Shown here in pieces: positions 1 to 8,400 of a DNA stretch of 18,975 nt. The first letter of the stretch is position 1. Each line of letters opens with the position of its first letter. The notes under the pieces were generated by a model. That model searched no databases, was not told the DNA's origin, and worked only from the letters and a program-made list of their open reading frames with translations. Source of the stretch: an uncultured Selenomonadales bacterium (lineage in GTDB: Bacteria > Bacillota > Negativicutes > Selenomonadales > Selenomonadaceae); NCBI GenBank assembly GCA_937910665.1, contig CALEPR010000070.1:1-18975 (forward strand), given 5' to 3'. The position numbers and the translations under genes were made by a program.

Positions 1-38
1 CCCCAGGCAAACCGGCTGCGCAGCCGGTTTGCCTGGGG
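1..38. repeat. Perfect 38-bp palindrome at the window edge
   Basis: The first 19 bases (CCCCAGGCAAACCGGCTGC) are exactly repeated as their reverse complement in the next 19, with no loop. The right arm and centre encode the conserved DnaA stretch RLRSRF, so part of the palindrome is natural coding sequence (CTGCGCAG is itself palindromic). The outer left arm gives residues PQAN, which is not clearly DnaA-like. A snap-back copy at a contig end, made by amplification or assembly, explains this best. A real hairpin inside dnaA is less likely. Confidence 0.7.
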
Positions 39-582
39 GCTGATTGCGGACATTCAGCGGCCGGATGTTGAGACACGCACGGCCATTCTTCGTTCCAAAG
101 CCATCTCGGAGGGCGTGCGGGTTCCCGACGAGGTCCTCTCCCTGATCGCCGAGAATGTGAGCAGCAACATCCGTGAGCTGGAGGGAAGCTTCAACAAACT
201 GGTGGCCTATTCCGTGCTGGTTTCTCAGCCCATCACCATGGATCTGACGCGTATTGCCCTCAGAGATGTGCTGATCGGTGAGAAGCGGCGAAGCATCACG
301 GCCGGCGTCATCATGCAGACCGTGTGCGAATACTATACTCTGACCATGGAAGACCTGACCAGCCCCACCAGGAGGCGGGAGATTGCGGTGCCGCGGCAGA
401 TTGCCATGTATCTGACAAGGGAACTGACGGACATGTCTCTGCCACAGATCGGAACGGCCTTCGGCAATCGGGATCATACCACGGTGCTTCATGCGTGCAC
501 GGTGATCACCAAGAGTATTCAGGAGTCGGATGAGATGGCAACCCAGGTCAATGATATACGGGAAATGATTCAGGCGTCATGA
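1..582 (+). CDS. dnaA: Chromosomal replication initiator DnaA, C-terminal part (5' truncated)
   Basis: DnaA is the AAA+ initiator that binds DnaA boxes at oriC and melts the origin. The frame is open from base 1, so the N-terminal oligomerisation domain and most of the ATPase domain lie outside the window. What remains starts in the box VII region (RLRSRF, then WGLIADIQRPD), runs through the lid with SSNIRELEGSFNKL, and continues into the DNA-binding domain IV. There the DnaA signature LPQIGTAFGNRDHTTVLHA is intact, ending with MIQAS and TGA. An internal ATG at 115 could be taken as a start, but homology extends upstream of it. A strong terminator follows at once, and dnaN, the usual next gene in Firmicutes, is not present. 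No DnaA boxes (TTATCCACA-like) were seen in the gap that follows. Confidence 0.95.
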   Translation, partial: PQANRLRSRFAWGLIADIQRPDVETRTAILRSKAISEGVRVPDEVLSLIAENVSSNIRELEGSFNKLVAYSVLVSQPITMDLTRIALRDVLIGEKRRSITAGVIMQTVCEYYTLTMEDLTSPTRRREIAVPRQIAMYLTRELTDMSLPQIGTAFGNRDHTTVLHACTVITKSIQESDEMATQVNDIREMIQAS

Positions 583-600
583 TTCGGATGCAATGTGACG

Positions 601-641
601 GGCCGCAGCTTTCGGAAGACCGAAATGTGTGCGGCCTTTTT
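601..641 (+). terminator. Rho-independent terminator of dnaA
   Basis: GGCCGCA pairs with TGCGGCC, and an inner stem TTTCGG/CCGAAA closes on AAGA. Five T residues follow at 637-641. It lies 18 bases after the dnaA stop and separates dnaA from the next operon. Confidence 0.85.
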
Positions 642-757
642 GAAACGCGATTTCGTTTGTGGTGTTCTGCGAGTTCGGGCCCGGGGAAACGCATGGAAAC
701 GGCGAAAGAGGTGGCTTATGGACGGCTGGAAGCCGTTCACTTCCGTTCCCGCTATCT

Positions 758-807
758 TTGCTGTAGGGCGAATTTTCTATATAATTCCTATAAAATCCTG
801 ATATAAT
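758..807 (+). promoter_or_regulatory. Probable promoter region of the FHA-SEDS-PBP operon
   Basis: A TATAAT at 780-785 has TTGCTG 16 bases upstream (758-763), and a second TATAAT lies at 802-807. The rest of the gap (642-934) holds a short hairpin (ACGGCT/AGCCGT near 722-737) and leader sequence. I see no convincing gene or known RNA family in it. The -35 match is only partial, so the exact start point is uncertain. Confidence 0.5.
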
Positions 808-934
808 ACTGATCTTAGATGCTCTGGGATGTTTCAAGGTGTACTAAGCTATGAAGCAGGCAGGAAGATCAACGTCTGCATGTGGATGGATACAGGACAA
901 AAAGGATGAAACAGGCTGCGAACGGAGGGAAAGC

Positions 935-1633
935 GTGGCTTCTGAGGTGTATTCTGTCGTGTCCCTGGTCATGCGATACTGGTTTATCGCGCTGGGCATC
1001 CTGGTGGTTGTGCAGGCTTTTGTCTGGCTGCTCAGGGAGAGAAATGACAGGCACAGGCGGATCCGGAATCTGCCGGACGCGGGAATGATCGGGGAGTTTG
1101 TGGTCCTTCGGGGAAACGACGTGATGGAAGAAGGCATGACGCTGCCCATTCCATGGGAGGGCATGCTGGGATCCGACCAAGCCTGCGATGTCATGGTGAT
1201 GGGCGAGGGGATTGCACCGGTGCATCTCTTCTTTTCCTTTGATCGGCGCGCGGGTCTGCGTCTGGAAATGGCCAGGGGCCAGACCTGTTACGTGGACGGC
1301 GAGCAGCAGATCTACCGACTGTTTCAGAAAAGAGCCAGGATGCGGCACGGATCGATTCTCGAGTTTCCAGACTGTGTACTCCGCTTTCGGATCTTTGCAG
1401 GACTGGACATCGAGAAACAGCCGGGCGTCCGGGAGCAGGACGAGGCCATGTACGGCATGCCGGTGGCGTCCCAGGGCGTGCCACGCAGAGGCTACAGAGG
1501 ATGGAAGGATCCTCAGACGGAGGCGGAACGCTATACAGGTCTGCATCTGGTCAAAGACCAGGATGCTTCTCAAAGCCAGGAAAGCCTCAGAGACAAGCAT
1601 ACCAAGGGAAAGGACAAGAAGAAAAAATCATGA
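935..1633 (+). CDS. Membrane-anchored FHA-like protein
   Basis: About 232 residues. One N-terminal membrane segment (about 13-33, RYWFIALGILVVVQAFVWLL) is followed by a basic stretch. A forkhead-associated-like beta domain covers about residues 52-165, and a charged, low-complexity tail ends in lysines. FHA domains normally bind phosphothreonine. Here the usual Arg of the 'GR' turn is Ser (LGS, residue 80) and the Ser of the 'SxxH' motif is Ala (APVH, 94-97); only the His is kept, so phosphopeptide binding may be weak or lost. I chose the GTG at 935 because GGAGGG lies 5 bases before it. The open frame continues up to 851 with no ribosome site. The gene overlaps the next by 4 bases (ATGA). 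FHA proteins encoded beside SEDS and PBP genes are known in Firmicutes and Actinobacteria, where they are thought to organise wall synthesis; that role here is inferred. Confidence 0.75.
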   Translation: MASEVYSVVSLVMRYWFIALGILVVVQAFVWLLRERNDRHRRIRNLPDAGMIGEFVVLRGNDVMEEGMTLPIPWEGMLGSDQACDVMVMGEGIAPVHLFFSFDRRAGLRLEMARGQTCYVDGEQQIYRLFQKRARMRHGSILEFPDCVLRFRIFAGLDIEKQPGVREQDEAMYGMPVASQGVPRRGYRGWKDPQTEAERYTGLHLVKDQDASQSQESLRDKHTKGKDKKKKS

Positions 1634-2850
1634 GACAGCATTTCACAGCGAAGGCGCTGACCTGGACGGTGATGATCTTTTTCTTCAGCGCCTTCCTCCT
1701 TCTGTCCCTGCGCAATCTGGCCTGGCAGGGGTTTGTGCTCACGCTGCTGGTACCTGCAGCCATATGGCTGCTGACCAACTGGATGGGCAGCAGGTTTCAT
1801 ATCGATACCCTGCTTTTTTCCCTCACCAACTTTCTGTGCGCCCTGGGCATTCTGATCCTCTATGACACGAATCCAAGCCTTGCCTATCACCAGGCTGTCT
1901 ATTATGCCGCAGGTCTTGTCGGTATGGTGATCTGCATCTATATCGTCAGGATCTTTCCCACCATGCGGATTCTCAGCTATCTGTTCATCGCGCTCTCCCT
2001 GGGCTGTCTGGCGCTGCCACTGGTCATCGGGCGGGAAACCTATGGGGCAAAAAACTGGATTTACTTGGGTCCGGTATCCATCCAGCCCAGCGAATTTGTC
2101 AAACTCAGCCTGATCCTCGTTCTTGCCTGGTTCATGAGCCACAGACGCTTTGTGCCGTGGCTTGTATGCGCGATCGGGTGTCTCGGGCTTCTCATGCTGC
2201 AGAAAGACCTTGGGACGGCGCTACTTTACTATAGCGTTACCTTGCTGCTGTTCTTTGCTTCCAGCGCGAACCTGCCCCTGACGGCGCTGGGGCTTCTGGG
2301 CGGATGCGGAGCCGCGGTTCTGGGCTACAGGATGTTCGCGCATGTGAAGAAAAGGGTTGCCATCTGGATCAATCCGTGGTCGGACTATGACAATGCGGGA
2401 TACCAGATTGTGCAGGGGCTCATGGCGCTGGCTTCCGGATCGCTTTTGGGCATGGGCCTGGGGCTTGGAAGCCCGACCACGATTCCGGTCTATGAGACGG
2501 ACTTTATCTTTGCCGTGATCTGTGAGCAGTTCGGCCTGATCTTCGGCGTATGCGTGTTGCTCATCTATGTGGCAATTGTCTGGCGCGGCGCTACAATCGC
2601 CATGGCTTCACGGCATGCCTTTCAAGGCCTGGTAGCGATGGGGGCGACACTGATGATCGGGCTGCAGACCTTTGTGATCATCGGAGGGGTGATCAAACTG
2701 ATCCCCCTGACCGGGGTGACGCTGCCCTTTGTTTCTTCGGGCGGATCCTCACTGGTCTCCAGCATGTGCATGTCAGGACTCATTCAGGGCGTGGCAAGCC
2801 TCAATGAAGACGATCTCGCCGAGGATCTGCGTCTGACACAGGTCGATTGA
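1630..2850 (+). CDS. SEDS peptidoglycan glycosyltransferase (FtsW/RodA/SpoVE family)
   Basis: A polytopic membrane protein of 406 residues that polymerises lipid II into glycan strands together with a class B PBP. Family marks include YGAKNWIYLGPVSIQPSEFVKL (about 138-159), QKDLGTALLY (191-200), the segment NPWSDYDNAGYQIVQG (248-263), and YETDFIFAVICEQFG (288-302), whose Asp291 aligns with the essential Asp of E. coli FtsW (D297). Near the C-terminus PFVSSGGSSLV (366-376) corresponds to the FtsW/RodA 'PFxSxGGSS' signature. The ATG at 1630 overlaps the upstream FHA stop as ATGA, which suggests translational coupling. The partner PBP begins about 10 bases downstream. FtsW (division) and RodA (elongation) cannot be told apart from this sequence alone. 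Confidence 0.92.
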   Translation: MRQHFTAKALTWTVMIFFFSAFLLLSLRNLAWQGFVLTLLVPAAIWLLTNWMGSRFHIDTLLFSLTNFLCALGILILYDTNPSLAYHQAVYYAAGLVGMVICIYIVRIFPTMRILSYLFIALSLGCLALPLVIGRETYGAKNWIYLGPVSIQPSEFVKLSLILVLAWFMSHRRFVPWLVCAIGCLGLLMLQKDLGTALLYYSVTLLLFFASSANLPLTALGLLGGCGAAVLGYRMFAHVKKRVAIWINPWSDYDNAGYQIVQGLMALASGSLLGMGLGLGSPTTIPVYETDFIFAVICEQFGLIFGVCVLLIYVAIVWRGATIAMASRHAFQGLVAMGATLMIGLQTFVIIGGVIKLIPLTGVTLPFVSSGGSSLVSSMCMSGLIQGVASLNEDDLAEDLRLTQVD

Positions 2851-2859
2851 AGCACGGAC

Positions 2860-4332
2860 TTGCTCAAGCAGGGAGGGAGCGGTATCAAAAGACTCAGAAA
2901 GCAGTTCAAGAAACTGGCCCTTCTGGTTTTCGGCCTGTTTCTGATCCTGATGCTTTATGGCGGTTACAGCGTCATGACCTATGGAAACCGCTGGTTCTCC
3001 TCCGTCCGCAACCCGAGACTGCGGGCCCAGAAGGAGAATGTGATTGCCGGAGATATCTATGACCGCAATGGAGTTCTTCTGGCGACGACGGATGAGGAAG
3101 GAAACCGGATCTATCAGGCCAATGAGGAGGCGCGAAGGGCTATCGTTCACCTGATCGGGGATGCCCAGGGGAATGTGGCCAATGGCGTCGAAACCTTTCA
3201 GACGGCCTATCTATATGGGTTTCATGCCTCCGTGCCGGAGCTGCTTCACAGCGCTTTCACCGGGGAGGCGCGTCGGGGCGACAACGTCTTTCTGACGGTG
3301 GACTCGGCACTGTGTACGGAGCTGATGCGGTCCTTCAGCCGCAACAGCGCCACGAAAGGCAAGCGCGGTGCGGCTGTGGTGATGAACTATGAGACGGGGG
3401 AGATTCTGGCGGAAATCTCCCTTCCGAACTATGACCCGATGGCGATCACGGCCACGGCTTCCACCAGCACGGACGAGCCTTTCTGGAACCGGGCTACGCA
3501 GTCTGTCTATCCGCCAGGGTCGACATTCAAGATCATCACGACAGCAGCAGCGATCAAGTATCTTGAAGGTGCCGGGAATGCAACACAGAACTGCACAGGC
3601 AATTTGGAACTGGACGGACACGAAATTCACGATTTTGGCAATGCGGTTCACGGAAGGCTGACGCTCAAGCAGGCTTTTGGCGTGTCATGCAACAACATCT
3701 TTGCCTCCATAGCGGTGCAGCTCGGGGACAGTCGCCTGAGGCAGACGGCGGAGAAATTCGGGTTCAACGACAATTTCCTCTTCAAGGACATGGTGGTGGA
3801 AAACAGCCAGTATCCCACTGCGGCTTCGCGATCTGCCTACGAGGTCGGCGCGTCTGGTTTCGGACAGAGCAGCCTTGCCGCTACGCCCATGCACATGTGC
3901 ATGGTGGCTGCCGGCATCGCAAAGAATGGTGTCATGCAGGAACCGATCCTGTTGCGGGAAGTCAGAAGTCCCTCAGGCGATGTGCGCATGACCTGGTCGA
4001 GCCGGGTCTATAGAACTGCGGTGGAGCAGGATGTGGCAGGGGTTCTTCAGGAGTATATGCGCTACGTGGTGACCAACGGAACGGCCACGCGTGTCAGCAA
4101 CAGAAATCTGCCCATCTGCGGAAAAACCGGCACAGCAGAGTCGACGCTCAAGGGAAAACCGGTCAATTACGGCTGGTTTGTCGGCTATGCGGATGATCCC
4201 TATCTGCCTTTGGCCGTATCGGTCGTGGTGGAGGACATCGATGACGGAACGGGCGGGGGAAGCACCGCTGCACTCATCGCACGGGATGCCTTCCTGTATG
4301 CCCTTGATTACGCCGACAGGCTCAGAAACTGA
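2860..4332 (+). CDS. Class B penicillin-binding protein (transpeptidase)
   Basis: A D,D-transpeptidase of about 490 residues that crosslinks peptidoglycan and probably works with the adjacent SEDS enzyme. One N-terminal membrane anchor (about residues 22-40) is followed by the class B entry motif AGDIYDRNGVLLATT. The transpeptidase domain has all three catalytic motifs: S221-T-F-K224 (YPPGSTFK), S276-C-N278, and K422-T-G424 (CGKTGTAES). The start is unclear. TTG at 2860 is the only normal start codon before the anchor and has no good ribosome site. A strong GGGAGGGAG at 2871-2879 lies inside the frame, and an ATC stands at 2884 where an ATG would be expected. A strong terminator follows the stop. 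No PASTA domains are present. Confidence 0.9.
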   Translation: MLKQGGSGIKRLRKQFKKLALLVFGLFLILMLYGGYSVMTYGNRWFSSVRNPRLRAQKENVIAGDIYDRNGVLLATTDEEGNRIYQANEEARRAIVHLIGDAQGNVANGVETFQTAYLYGFHASVPELLHSAFTGEARRGDNVFLTVDSALCTELMRSFSRNSATKGKRGAAVVMNYETGEILAEISLPNYDPMAITATASTSTDEPFWNRATQSVYPPGSTFKIITTAAAIKYLEGAGNATQNCTGNLELDGHEIHDFGNAVHGRLTLKQAFGVSCNNIFASIAVQLGDSRLRQTAEKFGFNDNFLFKDMVVENSQYPTAASRSAYEVGASGFGQSSLAATPMHMCMVAAGIAKNGVMQEPILLREVRSPSGDVRMTWSSRVYRTAVEQDVAGVLQEYMRYVVTNGTATRVSNRNLPICGKTGTAESTLKGKPVNYGWFVGYADDPYLPLAVSVVVEDIDDGTGGGSTAALIARDAFLYALDYADRLRN

Positions 4333-4340
4333 AGGCAGGC

Positions 4341-4373
4341 AAAAACGAGGCTGCGGCATGCAGTCTCGTTTTT
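4341..4373. terminator. Bidirectional terminator between convergent genes
   Basis: A 14-bp stem (AAAAACGAGGCTGC with GCAGTCTCGTTTTT, one G-T pair) has a 5-base loop and runs of T on both strands. It can end the PBP operon on the + strand and the gene at 4384-5178 on the - strand. Confidence 0.85.
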
Positions 4374-4383
4374 ACAATCCCTG

Positions 4384-5178
4384 TCAGTCTTCGGGGGCGT
4401 CGGAGAGCATCTCATGGGCGATATTCTCTTCGGCATCTGTCAGTTCATCAATGTCCACGAAATCTTCGCTGGGACCTTCCAGCAGATCCGTGCCGACTTC
4501 GAAGTCTTCGATCTCATTGGGAACGCTGATGGATTCGTTGATGGAACGGATATAGGCCTCGTAGGACATGGCCAGCTGCTCCATGGCTTTCAGGTTGGGC
4601 GTTCGGAAAAGAATAAAATCAAGATCATCATAGGTATACTTGCGAGGTTTGGGATTCCATGCCAGCTGATTCACATCGAGTTCCCGCAGGGCAATCTTCT
4701 TTTTGCCCAGCTTTTCGAGATGACCACAGACGATGAAACTGCTGCTCTCATCTTCACCGATGTGGCCTACGGCAACCAGTGTATCCATGCGGGCGATTTT
4801 CTGCATCGTTCCGGGAAGATCATCGATATCAAGCTCCGGTATATCGGAGGGAAGTTCAAGGTTGCTCATGTGATAGTGATCCGTCAGCTCCGGGGCAGGG
4901 GATATATAGGAGATCATGGAGAGACGGATGATTTCGTAGCCACTGTAATGATAGTCGTCGGCACGGAGCACATAGGCGTACTCACGGGTTGCTTTGAGAA
5001 CATGATAAGTCCTCATCTGTGTCCAGCTCTCTTCAGCGTACAGCACATGACAGAGCACCTGATGTTCGAGACAGTAGGTCAGGGTATTGTACGAAGCGTT
5101 TTCGTAAGCGATTTGCTGAGCCATCACCTTGACTTTTTCAGAAATCCGGATGGCTTTTTTCTTCCCTTTGGACGACAT
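4384..5178 (-). CDS. Conserved-looking protein of unknown function
   Basis: A 264-residue soluble protein that I do not recognise. It begins with a lysine-rich stretch (MSSKGKKKAIRISEKVKVMAQQ), continues with a compact beta-rich-looking region (about 30-90) ending in GYEIIRLSMISYISP, and has a long acidic C-terminal tail (from about residue 220, rich in E and D). No signal peptide or membrane segment is visible. Ribosome sites GGAAGGAAGG precede the ATG at 5178 at good distance. Codon use is GC-rich like the genes to its left. It faces the PBP operon and shares its terminator. The region around 30-90 could be an SH3-like or LSm-like fold, but this is only an impression. Confidence 0.7.
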   Translation of the reverse strand: MSSKGKKKAIRISEKVKVMAQQIAYENASYNTLTYCLEHQVLCHVLYAEESWTQMRTYHVLKATREYAYVLRADDYHYSGYEIIRLSMISYISPAPELTDHYHMSNLELPSDIPELDIDDLPGTMQKIARMDTLVAVGHIGEDESSSFIVCGHLEKLGKKKIALRELDVNQLAWNPKPRKYTYDDLDFILFRTPNLKAMEQLAMSYEAYIRSINESISVPNEIEDFEVGTDLLEGPSEDFVDIDELTDAEENIAHEMLSDAPED

Positions 5179-5245
5179 AATTCCTTCCTTCCTTTTTGAG
5201 GAAACAGGCGGTCAGATGGGGTACCGATGGAAACTTGAGGCCTAG

Positions 5246-5278
5246 AAAACAAAAACAACCGTCCATTCAGACGGTTGT
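5246..5278 (-). terminator. Terminator of the tRNA-Gly transcript
   Basis: On the - strand, ACAACCGTC and GACGGTTGT form a perfect 9-bp stem around a 6-base loop, followed by TTTTTGTTTTC. It lies about 20 bases past the 3' end of the tRNA gene. Confidence 0.8.
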
Positions 5279-5296
5279 TCTGCCCTGAAGCCGGAG

Positions 5297-5367
5297 AGCG
5301 GGTGATGGGAATCGAACCCACGTAACCAGCTTGGAAGGCTGGGGCTCTACCATTGAGCTACACCCGC
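5297..5367 (-). tRNA. tRNA-Gly (anticodon TCC)
   Basis: A complete 71-nt cloverleaf. The acceptor stem is GCGGGTG/CACCCGC with discriminator T. The D arm is GCTC AATGGTA GAGC. The anticodon arm is CCAGC CTTCCAA GCTGG, giving anticodon TCC, which reads GGA/GGG. The T arm is GTGGG TTCGATT CCCAT with one G-T pair. CCA is not encoded. Base composition changes across this gene: the sequence on the 3' side is GC-rich and that on the 5' side is AT-rich. Confidence 0.95.
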
Positions 5368-5393
5368 AATAGCTTTCCAAAACTACAGGAAAT

Positions 5394-5422
5394 ATATTAA
5401 CATATAAATTTATATTCGTCAA
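5394..5422 (-). promoter_or_regulatory. Promoter of tRNA-Gly
   Basis: On the - strand, TTGACG (5417-5422), a 17-base spacer and TAATAT (5394-5399) form a good sigma-70 promoter with an extended -10 TGT. The predicted start near 5387 leaves a leader of about 20 bases before the mature tRNA. Confidence 0.65.
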
Positions 5423-5452
5423 TAGGCAAAGAGAAATTTTTTACATAACAAA

Positions 5453-5489
5453 GGCTGTGAAAAAACTAAAATTTAGTTTTTTCACAGCC
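5453..5489. terminator. Terminator of the RND efflux operon (long perfect hairpin)
   Basis: GGCTGTGAAAAAACTAAA is repeated as its exact reverse complement one base later, giving an 18-bp stem. It begins 8 bases after the acrB-like stop codon. T-rich tails are present on both sides, so it can work in both directions. Confidence 0.85.
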
Positions 5490-5497
5490 CTATTTTT

Positions 5498-8400
5498 TTA
5501 TTCGGCTTTTTTCCCCGCAAGTTTTAGAGAAACCCAAACAACAATAACATAAAGCACGGGGATTAAGAAAATTCCAAGACATGTCGCAAAGCACATGCCG
5601 CCGACAACCGCAGTACCCATACTGTTTCTCGCCGCAGCTCCCGCGCCGTGCGCCATAGCAAGCGGCAAGCAGCCGATTATAAACGCCAGCGAAGTCATCA
5701 AGATTGGACGCAGGCGCAAGTCCGCCGCCTCAATCGCCGCCTTAACAGGTCTCATTCCTCTGTCAACGCGAACTTTAGCAAACTCGACAATCAAAATTGC
5801 ATTCTTCGCCGCCAAGCCGATAATCGTTATAACGCCGATCTGCATGTAAACACTGTTCTGCAAACCTGCGTTTTGTATTCCAAATAAGCCTTCAATAATC
5901 GACAAGCCGTACTCCGAAACAACTGCGCCGAAAATTCCTGTAGGAACTGTAAGCAAAACTGCGAAAGGCACTGTCCAACTTTCATACAGCGCGGCGAGCA
6001 TCAAGAATACAAACACCAACGCCAACGCCAAGACCTGCAAGGTTGAACTGGACGCTTTTCTTTCTTCGCGACTCTGTCCACTCCACTCGACATTAAATCC
6101 ACTTCCACCTTCTTCGCGAACAACTTCCTCAATCGCATTCATTGCCTGACCTGAGCTGTAACCTTGTCCAGCGTTTCCTTGAAATTGAACTGCGCGAGTT
6201 CCATTAAATCTTGAAATCTGAGTAGGTCCTGTACTTAATTTCGGAGTTACCAAAGTATCCAGCGCGACTTTCTGTCCGTTGTCACCTTTGACGAAAAGAA
6301 ATTTTGCGCTGTCAGCTTCAGTGCGATACATAATGTCTGACTGCAACATAACTTTGTAAGTTCTGCCGAATTGGTTGAAGTCATTAACTTGCATACCGCC
6401 GAAATTGACTTGCAGAGCCGTGAAAACATCACTCATACTCACGCCGAGCTGTTTAATTTTTTCTCTGTCAATTTCATACTCCACAGTCGGCGAATTGATA
6501 CTGAAAGTCGTCCGCACGCCTTGAAGTTCAGGACGCTGATTTGCTTTAACAACAATTCGCTGTGCAATTTCATTCAACTCTTCATTCGTGTGACCTGCCA
6601 TATCTTGAAGTTGCAAACTCCAGCCGCCGACAGTTCCAAGTCCGGGCAGTGCAGGCATATTAAACGCAATTACTCGCGCCTCAGGAGCGTACATCGCACC
6701 GAGTTGGAACATTTTGCCGACACATTGAGTAACTGAAACATCGCGCTGACTCCACGACTTCAAACTGCAGACAATCATTCCTGCGCTTGGTTTTGAGCCG
6801 AAAGACATAATGTCAAAACCTGTCATGTACATACAGGCATTAAGTCCCGGCATTTCTTTCATAACGTGCCCTGCAAGCCTTTCAACTGTTTCCTGCGTGT
6901 GATTCATGGAAGTTCCTTCAGGCAAACTTATCGAAGTCATGAAAAAGCCTTGATCTTCGTCAGGAACAAAAGTTGAAGGCATTCTGGTAAAGACAACGCC
7001 TGTTAAAATTCCGATAATCAGCAGGAATAAAAATGCGTATCTTGCACGATTGATAAACGCGCCGACAAATTTTACATAGCGATTTTTTGTCCTGTCGAAC
7101 CAATTATTAAATGCACCGAAAAATCTGTCCAAAAGACCGGTTTTCTTTTCGTCGCGTGAGTGAGGTTTCAACATCATCGCACAAAGTGCAGGTGTCAAAG
7201 TCAAAGCAATAAACGCCGACAAGCCCATCGACACAACTATTGTCAAAGCAAATTGTCGATACAAAACGCCTGTCATACCGCCTAAAAATGCTACAGGAAT
7301 AAAAACCGCTGCCAAGACAAAAGCAATAGCCACAACTGGTCCTTGAACTTCGTCCATTGCGCGTTCAGTTGCGTCAACAGGTTCAAGTCCTTCCTCCATG
7401 TGCTTTTCAACATTTTCTATAACAACAATAGCATCGTCAACAACAAGACCGATAGCCAAAACCATTGCGAACAAAGTCAGCGTGTTAATCGAAAAGTCCA
7501 GCAAGATAAATGCCGCAAAAGTTCCAATCAAACTTACAGGCACGGCGAGGAGCGGAATAATTGTAGCACGCCAACTTTGCAGAAAGACAAAGATAACGAT
7601 AACAACCAAAATTAACGCCTCAACAAAGGTGTGAACAACTTCTGTAATTGATTCGCGGATATAGTCTGTCGAGTCAAAAACCTGTGCAACTGCAAGACCT
7701 GGAGGCAGTTTTGTTTTTTCGCGCTCGATAATCCTTTTAACTTCAGCAACAGTTGTCATTGCGTTTGCGTCCGAAGTCAACTGGATACCGAAACCGACTG
7801 CAGGACTGCCATTGTACTTACTGATAATGTTGTAGAACTTTTGACCGGTCTCAATTCGCGCAACGTCCTTCAAGCGTACAAAGCCGCCTTCGCCGTCCGA
7901 CTTCAAAATAATATCTCCAAATTCCTCAACCGTCGTCAAGCGACCTTGAAGTTTTCCTGTGTACTGTTTTTCCTGTCCGTTAGCCAAAGGCATTGAACCG
8001 ATTGTACCTGCCGCTGCCTGTTGGTTCTGTTCAGTAATTGCGCTGACAACTTGTCCGATAGTTAAATCAACTGCCGCAAGTTTGTCAGGATTGAGCCAGA
8101 CGCGCATGGAATAGTCCGCACCGAAAACTTGAACACTGCCAACGCCTTCAACGCGCTTAACTTCGTCCATGAAATAAATGTCTGAATAATTTTTCATGAA
8201 AGCGCGGTCATAAGTTCCGTCCGGCGAATACATTGAAAGCATCATTGCCATATCATTTGATGCTTTTTTTGTCGTGACACCGACAGCTTGAACGGTGCTC
8301 GGCAAACTTGGATTTGCAACCGCGACATTGTTTTGAACTTTAACGCTGTCCATATCGCCGTCCGTGCCGACTTCAAAGACAACTGACAAACTGTAACGTC

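Noticed and set aside
579..837. Small open frames on both strands between dnaA and the FHA gene
   Set aside because: They run through the dnaA terminator and promoter region and have no ribosome sites.
869..1600. Long - strand open frame opposite the FHA gene
   Set aside because: It is a shadow in GC-rich coding sequence, with no ribosome site, no domain pattern and a better-supported gene on the other strand.
1570..2142. - strand open frame opposite the SEDS gene
   Set aside because: Rich in Gln, Gly and Asp as expected for the antisense of membrane helices; no start signals.
4414..5199. + strand open frame opposite the unknown gene
   Set aside because: No ribosome site at its start, and the - strand frame has a proper ribosome site and terminator.
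5297..5500. Genomic island inserted at tRNA-Gly
   Set aside because: No integrase gene, no repeated tRNA 3' end in the window, and the foreign-looking side is at the 5' end of the tRNA. A chimera is simpler.
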